The notes under the pieces are model-generated. The model had not been told where the DNA came from, searched no databases, and was given only the letters and a program-made list of their open reading frames with translations. Position numbers and translations under genes: made by a program. From DATJPW01 sp963752855 (GTDB taxonomy: Bacteria; Desulfobacterota; Desulfomonilia; Desulfomonilales; Desulfomonilaceae): a stretch of 64,000 bases of DNA. Of this stretch, positions 48,948 to 58,211 are shown piece by piece. The stretch is taken from the NCBI GenBank assembly GCA_963752855.1, contig CAVVZX010000047.1, positions 310,001 through 374,000 of the forward strand, given 5' to 3'. How positions within the stretch are numbered: the stretch's first letter is position 1; each line of letters opens with the position of its first letter.

Positions 48948-51314
48948 ATGAAAGATCAAGATCGGTTCGCAGAATACACGAGAGCACGCAGTTCTCCGCC
49001 CAACCATAGCCGGCCATTGTCTATTGGCGCAGCAGTCGTGCGCTCGGATGCGCATGAAAAAGTGACCGGCCAAACCATGTACGCAGCCGATTATTACAGC
49101 AGGGACATGCTGTGGGCGGGGGTGAAACGCGCGGGAGTCCCACATGCTCGCTTACAAGGCATAGAAACGGATCGGGCGGCGCAAGTTCCGGGGATTGTCC
49201 GGATCCTCACACATAAGGACATTTCAGGCCCAAACCGTCAAGGCGTAATCAGGAAGGACCAGCCCGTCCTGGTGGATGATAAAGTGCGGCACTGCGGCGA
49301 CGCCGTAGCCTTGGTTATCGCGGAAACGAAAACGTCGCTCAGGAATGCTCTAGATTTGATCACCCTTGATCTGGCTCCTCTGCCGGCGGTTACAAACGCC
49401 GAGCAGGCCCTTGAAAAGGATTCTCCTCTTGTGCACGAAGACAATGCTGAAGGGAACGTCCTGCTGAAAGGCGATTTGAAAATAGGTGAAGGACAGGAAG
49501 CCGAAAAGGAGTGCGACGTTATTCTGGAAGCGTGTTTCGAGACCCCGCGGCAGGAGCACGCGTATTTGGAAACCGAGGTTGGTTGGGCTTGCGTCAACGA
49601 AGATGGGAAATTGAGCATTGTCTGCTCGACACAGACGCCGTTTCGAGATCGAATGGAGGTGGCGGAAGCCCTGGGGCTGGACCCGAGCAGAATTCGGATC
49701 ATAGCTCCGTACTTGGGCGGAGCGTTCGGAGGCAAAGACGGGGTGACCGTGCAGAGCCTTTTGGCTTTAGCTGCCATGAATTCCAATGGCAGACCGGTGA
49801 AGATGTGGTGGGACAGAGAAGAATCATTTCTGGCCGGAACAAAGCGGCACGCAGCGCGTATGTACTATCGTTTGGGGGCCAAATCCGACGGCTCATTACA
49901 TTTCCTGGACGTGCGCCTGTATCTGGATACCGGGCCGTACGATCACCTGGGAGGAGTCGTGTTGGCCTTGGCCCTGGAGCACGCAGGAGGGCCTTATCGC
50001 ATCCCCAATGCGGTCCTTAAAGGCTGGGCCGTGTACACAAACAACCCTATTGGCGGGGCTTTTCGAGGGTTTGGGGTCCCGCAGGTGACGGCCGCGATGG
50101 AACAAATGATCGACATGCTGGCCGCAAAACTTGAAATGGATCCTCTGGAAATTCGTTTGAAGAACGCGGTTAAACGCGGTGACAAGAACTGTGTCGGAAA
50201 GACGCTTGTCTCATCAACAGGCGCAGTGGAATGTCTGGAAACAGCTCTCGAAACATCAACTTTGGAAGGAACGTGAAGCCTGGAAGAGCGCCGCTGGGCA
50301 ATTCAAGCGTCGAGGCGTTGGTATAGCGGCAGTGATGCAGGCATCCGGCTATGGGCCTGTTGTTCCGGATGTTGCCAACGCCAAGATCGAGCTTACGACC
50401 GCAGGAAAAATCCGCGTCTATTGCGGAGTGGTTGACATGGGCCAGGGGAATGCCGGAACGAATCTCCAGATAGCCGGCAGCATTCTAGGCCAGGATTCCG
50501 GCAACTATGGAGCTGGTTCTGCCGGATACCGATCTGACCCTTCCATCGGGTTCCGCTTCCGCTAGCCGCTGCACATATACTTTTGCCAACGCGCTGATAG
50601 GCGCGGCCGAGATTCTCAAAGAACGCATTTTGCAACGCTCCGCGGACATGCTCATGGCCCGCGGCGCAGAGGAACTGGCGCTTATCCCTGGAGGAGTGCG
50701 GCGCCTTACCGACGGCCGGGAATTGTCCCTGGAGTTTTTGGCGCAAGTTTCTCAACGAATCGGAACGGATAGCTACTTATCGTTTCAGGGCGCCGGTAGC
50801 CACGGATCAGGTGACTTCAGACGAAGGACTCCGACTGCACGGTATGCCTCACACATTGTTCTCCTACGGGGCTCATTTGGCCTGGATAGAGATTGACGAG
50901 CTGACCGGACAAGTGGATATCAAACGATATCTCGCTGTCAGCGACTGCGGAAAAGTAATAAATCCTGAAACTTATGAGCAGCAGATACACGGCGGCATTG
51001 CGCACGGTTTGGGCTTGGCCCTTTCCGAAGATTTTGAAGTAGTGGACGGCAAGATAATGACGCCGGATCTTATGACATATGTTATACCCACAGCATCTGA
51101 TCTACCTGAGATCGATTCCGTTCCTGTGGAGATCTATGAGCCCACCGGTCCTTTTGGCCTGAAAGGAGTTGGCGAAATAGCGACTAATGGGCCGCTCCCA
51201 GCCATTGCCAATGCGGTGGCGGACGCATTGGGCGTTCGCGTGTTCCGGTTTCCGTTGACCCCCGAAAGAATTCTTGAAGCTCTTAAAGCACAAACCGCAG
51301 GAGAAATAGCTTGA
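48948..51314 (+). CDS. xanthine-dehydrogenase-type molybdenum hydroxylase, large subunit (frameshifted)
   Basis: The start at 48948 follows AGGGAGG. Four frames (breaks near 50255, 50510 and 50805) form one subunit of about 785 residues: RSDAHEKVTGQTMYAADY, the cofactor loops PYLGGAFGGKDG and GGAFRGFGVPQVTAAMEQ, GQGNAGTNLQIA, and the catalytic Glu in GLKGVGEIATNG. It binds the molybdopterin cytosine dinucleotide cofactor and hydroxylates a carbon next to a ring nitrogen or an aldehyde or aromatic-CoA carbon; the residues seen do not fix the substrate. The iron-sulfur and FAD subunits follow immediately, so the full enzyme is encoded. Confidence 0.9.
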
Positions 51315-51788
51315 AAATTGCTTTCCGCTTGAACGGAAAAATGATGGAAATTGACGCGCCCGCGGACCGCCGTGTCGTGGATATCCTGAGAGAGGACTTG
51401 CTCCTTACTGGAACAAAGGAATCATGCGGGACAGGTGACTGTGGGGCTTGCACGATTCTGGTTGATGGCGAGACCCGCCTTGTCGTGCCTTATGCTCGCA
51501 GCTCAGCTCGAGGGCAGAGACATTATAACCATAGAAGGTCTTTCGCGAGACGGTATGCTGCATCCGGTTCAGAACGCTTTTGTCGAGCATGGCGCCGTTC
51601 AGTGCGGTTTTTGCACCCCCGGAATGGTGTTGGCGTCTGTCGATCTGCTCAACCGAAATCCCGATCCTACACGAGAAGAGATCAGGGACGCCTTGGCGGG
51701 TAATCTTTGCAGGTGCACCGGATATCAGAAAATTGTGGATTCCGTCGAGATGGCCGCTGCCGTGCTTCAACGCAAGGCAGGGTCATGA
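51311..51788 (+). CDS. molybdenum hydroxylase 2Fe-2S subunit (one frameshift)
   Basis: The TTG start at 51311 overlaps the stop of the large subunit. The plant-type ferredoxin cluster (CGTGDCGACTILVDGE) comes first; the second, helical cluster (VQCGFCTPGMVL ... NLCRCTGYQKIV) follows. A frame change falls near 51485. The usual size is about 160 residues, as here. It moves electrons from the molybdenum centre to the FAD subunit. Confidence 0.92.
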
Positions 51789-52666
51789 CCGAGGTATTTC
51801 TCCCGCGGAGCCTTGAAGAGCTTTGGGACATCCTGGACAAATATCCTGGATGCAGCGGTCTATGCCGGAGGGACCGATCTGCTGGTGAAATTGCGATCCG
51901 GCTTGGCAAAGCCGAGTTACTTGGTCTGCCTGGAACGAATCGAGGCGCTTAATGGAGTTCATGATACCGGCGAAGAAATAGTTATAGGCTGCTGCCACAA
52001 CTCATAATCAGGTTCTGGAGAGCCCGATCATCAAGCGGAATTTCCCGGTTCTGGCTAAGGGATCAGTGTGCTCGGTTCGCCGCCGATACGACACATGGGG
52101 ACCATCGGAGGCAATATAGTAACAGCATCACCGGCTGGGGACACTTTGCCGCCGCTTTATGTCCTGGCAGCGGAAGTGGAAATCCAATCGAGCAACTCGT
52201 CGAGACGCGTGGCGCTGAGCCGATTTCATTCTAGGACCGGGCAAGGTCGATCTCAAAAGAGGCGAAATTCTTACCAGGATTTTCCTGAAAAAATCGCCTA
52301 AATGGAACATTCATCACCACGAAAAGGTCGGCAGGCGAAAAGCCCAGGCCTGCGCTGTCGCAAGCATGGCCGCATTGCTACAGGTGTCAGAAACCGGGAG
52401 CATCGAACGAGCGCGGTCTTGCCTGGGGCAGCGTCGGGCCGACGGTAGTAACCTCACGTGAGGTTGAAGAAGCGCTTGTTGGACAGCCAATATCGTTGGA
52501 AATATTTAAAAGTGTGTCTGACTTGGTGAAAAAGGCAGTCTCTCCCATAGATGACGTACGCGCAAGCGCGGAGTACCGTCGAGTGGTCGCTGCGGCGCTG
52601 GTCCAGCGCCTGGCCGAATACGAGCTTCGGCCTGATCTGGGGAGAGACCGGATTCAATCTCGCTGA
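51785..52666 (+). CDS. molybdenum hydroxylase FAD-binding subunit (multiply frameshifted)
   Basis: The ATG overlaps the previous stop (ATGA). Segments of the CoxM/XdhB-type FAD domain appear in order in several frames: MTEVFLPRSLEELWDILDK, VYAGGTDLLVKLRSG, LGSPPIRHMGTIGGNIVTASPAGDTLPPL, and near the end RKAQACAVASMAALL and EYRRVVAAALVQRLAEYEL. At least five frame changes are needed (about 51838, 52005, 52060, 52220, 52415), the densest cluster in the window. The order large-small-FAD subunit is conserved for this enzyme class. Confidence 0.85.
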
Positions 52667-52715
52667 CATATCATGGTCGGCGCCTGTTTACCGTCGTCGC
52701 TAGGAATAGGAGATA

Positions 52716-53893
52716 ATGCTCAAACCGGAGCGTCTTATAACCAAAGAGTTCATCGCTCTAAATGCGATAATATTTCTGGCTTTCTGCAATATCGCTGTCT
52801 TTTTTCAATTCCACCAATATCTAGGCACGCTTCCAATTCCTGCCGAATACTTCGGCACACTGATTGGGCTGTTTTCCGTATCGGTATTGGTGATCAGGCC
52901 GATTATCAGCCCGTTGATCCATCGGGATAATGCCAAACGATGGATCTTAATAAGTTGCGCGCGGCGTGATTATTTCCTTATTTCTGTACAATGCAGCCCA
53001 CGATTTCTGGAGCATGGCCTTGGTGCGGCTCGCTCATGGCGCGGCTTACGTGGTCCTGGCAACGGCTGCTTTGAATCGAATGGTAGAAGCGATACCGGCC
53101 AACAAAAGCAGCCAAGCTTTTGGATTAATTTCGGTAATTACTTTATTGCCATATGCTGTGATTCCACCTCTTTTGGGACCGCTGATCCATTGGGCGGGCA
53201 CATTCGACAGGGTGCTGGATTTATCGGCTTTGGTGATGTTCTTGGCTTTTCCTCTGCTCTCGTTTATTCAAGACGAGCCTGCCGAGACCGCGAATTGATC
53301 GCGATGGGATTTGAGCGTTAGCCGAGCTTGGAAGGAATCTGAGCGACCCCCGAGTTATTGTGTTGCTGTTGTTGTCACTTCTGGTTTGGACCTCTTTTAC
53401 GCCTGTGTTCTATTTCCTAAAGGGCTACGCGGAAGAGATAGGCATCGGAAACGCCGGTTGGTTCTTTACCATTTCCACCCTGATGGAGATTTCGGTTCGC
53501 ATTGTGGCCGGACACCTTTTCGACAGAGCCAATAAATGGCTGCTGCTGTTGGTTGCGCTCGCTTGGCTCGGGGCGGGCAATCTGATCTTGGCCTCATCCC
53601 CCGGATTGGTCACTTTTTATGCCATGAGCGTATTCCTGGGCCTCGGGTGGGGTGTCGCCATGCCTGTCTTGAGCGGTCTGGTATTCGATGTGTCTCAACC
53701 CAAGTTCCGAGCGCTTAATACGAATCTTGCCATGGAGATGTTTCAGGCGGGGTTCTTTGTGGGGCCGATAGCAGGTGGCGCTATCCTGGTTGCGTGGGGT
53801 TATTCTGCGCTGTATTATGCCTGTGGCGGAATCTTGTTGGCTGGACTGCTTGCGGGAGCGCCGTTATCGAGCAGAAGGAGTTTCCGGACTTAG
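52716..53893 (+). CDS. MFS transporter (two frameshifts)
   Basis: The ATG at 52716 has AGGAGA. Three frames (breaks near 52960 and 53310) give about 390 residues with twelve hydrophobic segments in two bundles, for example FIALNAIIFLAFCNIAVFFQF, ALVRLAHGAAYVVLATAALNRM and FYAMSVFLGLGWGVAMPVLSGLVFD. It is most like small-molecule MFS permeases and could import the substrate or export the product of the hydroxylase/aminotransferase operon. The substrate is unknown. Confidence 0.85.
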
Positions 53894-53934
53894 CGATAGC
53901 CGCGACCCAGTATGGGCTAGCATATCTTCGATAC

Positions 53935-54903
53935 ATGATGGAAGGATCGGCAGTGCCTGGCGAAAATGAAAAAGAAACGGCATCCTCGCCCAAGGCTTTT
54001 GAGGTGGACTTCTTTAAGCCTGAGGACGCTGAAGAGATAGTTCGTCTTTTCCAAGCGGTTTACGGAGATAGATATCCCATCAGAGTCTTTTATGATCCGA
54101 TAGCTTTGACCCAGGCAAACGCGTCAGGGGAATACTACTCGATTGTCGCCCGCACGTCTACAGGAGAGGTGGTGGGAGTCCAGCACTTGTTTCGTTCAGC
54201 TCCCTGCGAGAACCTTTACGAATGCGGAGCCGGCCTGGTTTTGAAGGAGTGCCGGCAGCTCGGTATCAACAAAGCCATGCTGACTTTTCTCTACGAAGAT
54301 TGGGTCCCCACTAAGGAAAATGTCGAAGAAGTCTTCGGTGAGGCGGTCTGCAATCATCCTTACATGCAGAAAACGGTCTTGGATGCTCACCACGTGGAAA
54401 CCGCTCTGGAAATAGCGCTCATGCCGGCTGAAGCTTACGACAAGGAAAAGAGTTCCTCGGGCCGAGTGGCGGCGCTCCTGATATTTCGTCGCTATACTTC
54501 TAAACCGCATAAGGTCTATATACCTGCCGTTTACGAACAGCAGTTAAGGTTCATCTATGGAGGGCTTGACGACGCTCGGGAAATTGCGTTGGCCGAAGAA
54601 ACTATTCCCGAGCATCAGACATCCCATGCGGAAATGAGTGTTTTTGACTTTGCGCAAGTCGCTCGCATCGCAGTGGATCGGATCGGAAACGATTTCGAAG
54701 AGTATGTCAACGATATCGAAGGCAAGGCGCTGGATCAAAACTCGGTGGTCATCCAATTTTGGCTGAATGTGAGCGCGCCGTGGGTGGGATCGGCAGTGGA
54801 TATTCTCAGAAAGAAGAGGATATTTTCTCGGCGGGGTGTTGCCTCGCTGGTTCGATCACGATGGTATCCTGATGCAAAAACTGATTTGTCCTCCGGATTT
54901 TGA
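53935..54903 (+). CDS. GNAT-like protein, paralogue of the HATPase-GNAT fusion
   Basis: The open frame extends from 53794, but the region before 53893 is the end of the transporter, so I take the ATG at 53935. About 320 residues: an N-terminal GNAT-like domain (EVDFFKPEDAEEIVRLFQAVYGDRYP, YSIVARTSTGEVVGVQHLF, GAGLVLKECRQLGINKAMLTFLYEDWV) and a C-terminal half of unclear fold ending in FWLNVSAPWVGSAVDILR. The C-terminal half of the first operon gene shows the same order of features. It lies 42 bases behind the transporter. Confidence 0.7.
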   Translation: MMEGSAVPGENEKETASSPKAFEVDFFKPEDAEEIVRLFQAVYGDRYPIRVFYDPIALTQANASGEYYSIVARTSTGEVVGVQHLFRSAPCENLYECGAGLVLKECRQLGINKAMLTFLYEDWVPTKENVEEVFGEAVCNHPYMQKTVLDAHHVETALEIALMPAEAYDKEKSSSGRVAALLIFRRYTSKPHKVYIPAVYEQQLRFIYGGLDDAREIALAEETIPEHQTSHAEMSVFDFAQVARIAVDRIGNDFEEYVNDIEGKALDQNSVVIQFWLNVSAPWVGSAVDILRKKRIFSRRGVASLVRSRWYPDAKTDLSSGF

Positions 54904-55017
54904 CGGGATTCGGTTGCATTCCGAGTCGCTCCCATAAGATATTGGAGATGGTCAAGCAGCGATTGGGAACGGGCTCAGGCATTGTAGATCCAACCGGTTC
55001 AACAATTGGAGAAGTTC

Positions 55018-55356
55018 ATGGATATTGATTTTGCTGAAAAAGACGACTGGACGATCGTAACTGTGGAAGGAAGAATGGATACCGTATCGGCCCCGGATTT
55101 TGAGAGCAAGATTCAGGAACGGATTGCTGAAGGCGAGACGCGGCTTGTGGTGGACCTCAGTAGACTCGATTACATCAGTAGCGCCGGATTACGTTGCATA
55201 TTGGTTGCGGGCAAGAGCGCCGCGGCAACAGGCGGACAGCTCTGCTGTTGCGGTTTGCAGGGGGTTGTCAAGAAAGTCTTTGATGTTTCGGGATTTACCA
55301 CTCTGTTCCCGGTGCACAATTCATTGGAAGATGTTTTCGGTCCAATTGTTTCCTGA
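55018..55356 (+). CDS. STAS-domain anti-sigma-factor antagonist
   Basis: A 112-residue single STAS domain. The ATG at 55018 has GGAGAAG; the open frame extends to a TTG at 55006. The phosphorylation site of the SpoIIAA/RsbV class is present as YISSAGLR (Ser55 equivalent). VVDLSRLDYI and VVKKVFDVSGFTTLFPVHNSLEDVF complete the fold. In partner-switching systems such a protein is phosphorylated by a serine kinase with an HATPase_c_2 domain. The operon's first gene has a degenerate domain of that kind, suggesting that the two are partners. Confidence 0.88.
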   Translation: MDIDFAEKDDWTIVTVEGRMDTVSAPDFESKIQERIAEGETRLVVDLSRLDYISSAGLRCILVAGKSAAATGGQLCCCGLQGVVKKVFDVSGFTTLFPVHNSLEDVFGPIVS

Positions 55357-55650
55357 TTTCTCAGACGGGACATTTCTTGCTCATCCGGAAAGAGAGCTAG
55401 CGCTGGACGAGTCAGTGTTCTGAGCGGGCGCCACATTCACAGCCGGGGCTGAGCTGCGGACGACATCACAGCGGTGGCTCTTATATGCATGCCAAAATGA
55501 GCGACCCCAGTGTTCATGATCATGAACAAATCAAATGTTCGTCCTTTGACCAATAATATGGTAACTCACTATAAACATAAGTGAAACTCTGCGACTGCCG
55601 GCGTCTTGTCAAATGTAGAGAATTATCATTGTGAACGAATTCTTTTTTTC

Positions 55651-55679
55651 TTGACTTGTTGCGGTCCCTACGGCAAAAT
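55651..55679 (+). promoter_or_regulatory. sigma-70-type promoter of the NuoEFG-NfnAB operon
   Basis: TTGACT (55651-55656) and CAAAAT (55674-55679) are 17 bases apart. Transcription would start near 55686, leaving a leader of about 130 bases. Confidence 0.45.
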
Positions 55680-55685
55680 TTAAAC

Positions 55686-55792
55686 GGTGGTATAGAAAGT
55701 CGAAGCGCTGCTTGCCAAGTGAATGGAGCAGCCAGGGCAGGGTAACCCTGGACAGATGTTATATGGGTGGTCCCTGCCTTTTGTTTCTTTAG
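55686..55792 (+). promoter_or_regulatory. switch-like 5' leader with two exclusive hairpins
   Basis: CCAGGG (55732-55737) can pair with CCCTGG (55746-55751). Alternatively GGCAGGG (55736-55742) can pair with CCCTGCC (55772-55778), directly followed by TTTTGTTTCTTT, an intrinsic terminator. The stems share bases and cannot coexist. An upstream hairpin GCTGCT/AGCAGC (about 55707-55731) precedes them. This is the layout of an attenuator or riboswitch; the ligand class was not identified. Confidence 0.55.
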
Positions 55793-55817
55793 GCCACGCA
55801 AGCGTTAAAGAGGAATA

Positions 55818-56327
55818 ATGGTAGGAAGTGCCATGGCGAAAAGAGATTGCGCTGTCATATTGTCACAATTTGGGAATAACAAACGAAACTTACTTCCGAT
55901 TCTTCAACAGGTTCAAGATGAACTCGGATACATCTCGGAAAAAGCGGTCGAGGACATCTCGAAATTTCTCAGGATTTCGCAGAACGAGATTTTCGGGGTC
56001 GCCTCCTTTTACAAGCACTTCAAATTTGTCGAAACGGGAAAGTGCTCTGCAAAAGTCTGTATGGGGACTGCCTGCCACGTCCGAGGCTCACGTAACATCC
56101 TGGATGAATTCAGGAGAAGGTTGGGAATTGAACCCGGACAAACAACGCCGGATAAGTTGTTTACTCTGGAAACGGTAAATTGTCTTGGGGCTTGCGCACT
56201 TGGCCCAATTGCCGTGTTGGACGGAGATTATCATGGGCAACTGAAGGTTAAGGCGGTAGAGCAACTTATTGAAAAAGTCAAGTCGGAACATTTAGAGGAA
56301 GGCTGCGCTGGAAATGAACAGCAATAG
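55818..56327 (+). CDS. nuoE: NuoE/HndA-like 2Fe-2S subunit
   Basis: A complete protein of 169 residues (start 55818, AGAGGA five bases upstream; an alternative ATG lies at 55833). It shows the NuoE pattern: LPILQQVQDELGYISEKAV, ISQNEIFGVASFYKHF and the four Cys ligands in VCMGTACHVRGS and NCLGACALGPI. It holds a 2Fe-2S cluster and works with the flavin subunit encoded next. First gene of a five-gene operon. Confidence 0.92.
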   Translation: MVGSAMAKRDCAVILSQFGNNKRNLLPILQQVQDELGYISEKAVEDISKFLRISQNEIFGVASFYKHFKFVETGKCSAKVCMGTACHVRGSRNILDEFRRRLGIEPGQTTPDKLFTLETVNCLGACALGPIAVLDGDYHGQLKVKAVEQLIEKVKSEHLEEGCAGNEQQ

Positions 56328-58211
56328 AAGCTTCCATAAACTGGATGAGATCAGAGCAGAGGTCTTGGCCTCCAGGTCTAGGAGATAAACCCTGTATATC
56401 AGTCTGCGGTGGGACAGGTTGCCATGCTCAGGGATGTCAAGAGGTCGCCCGGACGTTCCAAGAGGAACTCAAAAAACAGGGACTGAAAGAATCCGTTGAT
56501 CTCGCAGCGACCGGATGCCATGGGTTCTGCGAACGAGGACCTCTCGCTGTAATACATCCGGAAGGTATTTTTTATCAGCGACTCCAACCCAAGGACGTTG
56601 AAGAAATCGTTACTCAGACCGTAGTTGAACAAACGAATTGTTGAGCGGCTGTTATTCACCGTTCCCAAGTTGAAATACGGAATTGTCCGTGAACAAGAAA
56701 TACCGTTTTACCAGCAGCAGCAACGTATCATTTTTGCAAATAACGGGCTGCTCGATCCAACAGACATCCGGGACTATATTGCGCTCGGATGGTTACCAAT
56801 CTCTTGCAAAAGCGTTGCGAGAAATGACGCCGGAGCAGGTGATCGCGGAAATCAAAGCTTCGGGCCTGCGCGGGCAGGGGAGGCGCGGGGTTCCCGACGG
56901 GAGTCAAATGGGAAGGATGTCGTAATTTTCCTGCCGACAAGAAATATATCGTGTGCAACGCTGACGAAGGAGACCCGGGCGCATATATGGATCGGAGTGT
57001 CCTGGAAGGTAATCCTCACAGCGTTATAGAAGGGATGCTTATAGGAGCATACGCGATCGGCGCTTCGGAAGGATATGTTTATGTCCGAAGCGAGTATCCT
57101 ATTGCTGTGCAGAATGTGAAGATCGCATTGCAGCAGGCAAAGGATCATGGGCTGCTTGGTGAATCCATTCTTGGTACGGATTTCGGATTTGTCATTCACG
57201 TCTTTCAAGGAGCAGGCGCTTTTGTATGCGGTGAGGAAACGTCCCTGATGGCATCCATCGAGGGTAGACGAGCTTTTCCCAAAGCAAGACCGCCGTTCCC
57301 CGTGCATTCCGGTTTATGGGGTAAGCCCACGTCTATCAATAACGTGGAAACCTGGGCCAATGTTTCGCAGATCATTGCCAAGGGCGCTGACATGGTATTC
57401 AAGTATCGGCACTGAGACAAGCAAGGGTACCAAGATATTCTCTCTTGTAGGCAAGATCAACAACACCGGACTGGTTGAAGTTCCCATGGGAACTACCCTG
57501 AGGCGAATCATTTTTGACATTGGCGGCGGGATCAAAGGGGGAAAGAAATTCAAAGCCGTTCAGACCGGTGGCCCGTCGGGAGGATGCCTTCCCGAAACCA
57601 TGCTGGATTTACCCATCGACTATGAAAGCTTGGCAAGGGCTGGTTCAATTATGGGATCCGGCGGGATGATCGTAATGGATGAAGACACCTGCATGGTGGA
57701 GCTAGCCCGATATTTCTTGAATTTTGTCCAAGAGGAATCCTGCGGAAAATGTGTCCCTTGTCGCATCGGCACTATGCAAATGGTTGAGATCCTGACCCGT
57801 ATCACAGAAGGTGAGGGCCGAGACGGTGATATTGACCGTTTGGAGCAATTGGCCAGGACGGTCAAGGCGGAAGCGCTTTGCGGGCTGGGGCAAACCGCTC
57901 CGAATCCTGTAGTGACGACTCTGCGTTATTTTCGTCATGAATATGAGGCCCACATTTCACAAAAAATGTGTCCTGCCTCTGTGTGTAGATCGCTCGTCCA
58001 GTTTCGAATTCTTCCGGAAAAGTGTACCGGGTGCGGACGGTGCGCAATAGGGTGTCCCACTGGCGCCATCACCGGCTCCAAGAAGGAGGTCCACAGCCTC
58101 GATGTCACCAAATGTGTGAAGTGCCGAGCATGCTATGAAGGCTGTCGTTTCGGAGCAATAATCGGAGAGCCTGTCCATGCTCATTCGAGAGGGAAGGTCG
58201 CAAATGCCTGA
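56314..58211 (+). CDS. nuoF: NuoF/HndC-like NADH-binding flavoprotein with ferredoxin tail (frameshifted)
   Basis: The start at 56314 (MNSNRSFHKLDEIRAEVL) overlaps the NuoE-like gene. At least five frame changes (about 56385, 56640, 56780, 56920, 57405) are needed. Order: thioredoxin-like 2Fe-2S domain (VCGGTGCHAQGC, ATGCHGFCERGPLAV), FMN/NADH domain (NADEGDPGAYMDRS, GAGAFVCGEETSLMASIEG, GGPSGGCLP), the 4Fe-4S site CGKCVPCRIGT, and a C-terminal ferredoxin with CTGCGRCAIGCPTGAI and CVKCRACYEGC. The full layout is that of HndC/HydB subunits of NAD-linked bifurcating enzymes. It would oxidise or reduce NAD(H). Confidence 0.9.

Noticed and set aside
55686..55792. SAH riboswitch, because of a GAAGCGCTGC stretch in the leader
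   Set aside because: The flanking pairing and downstream CAGGCTCG core of that class are absent; only the short string matches.
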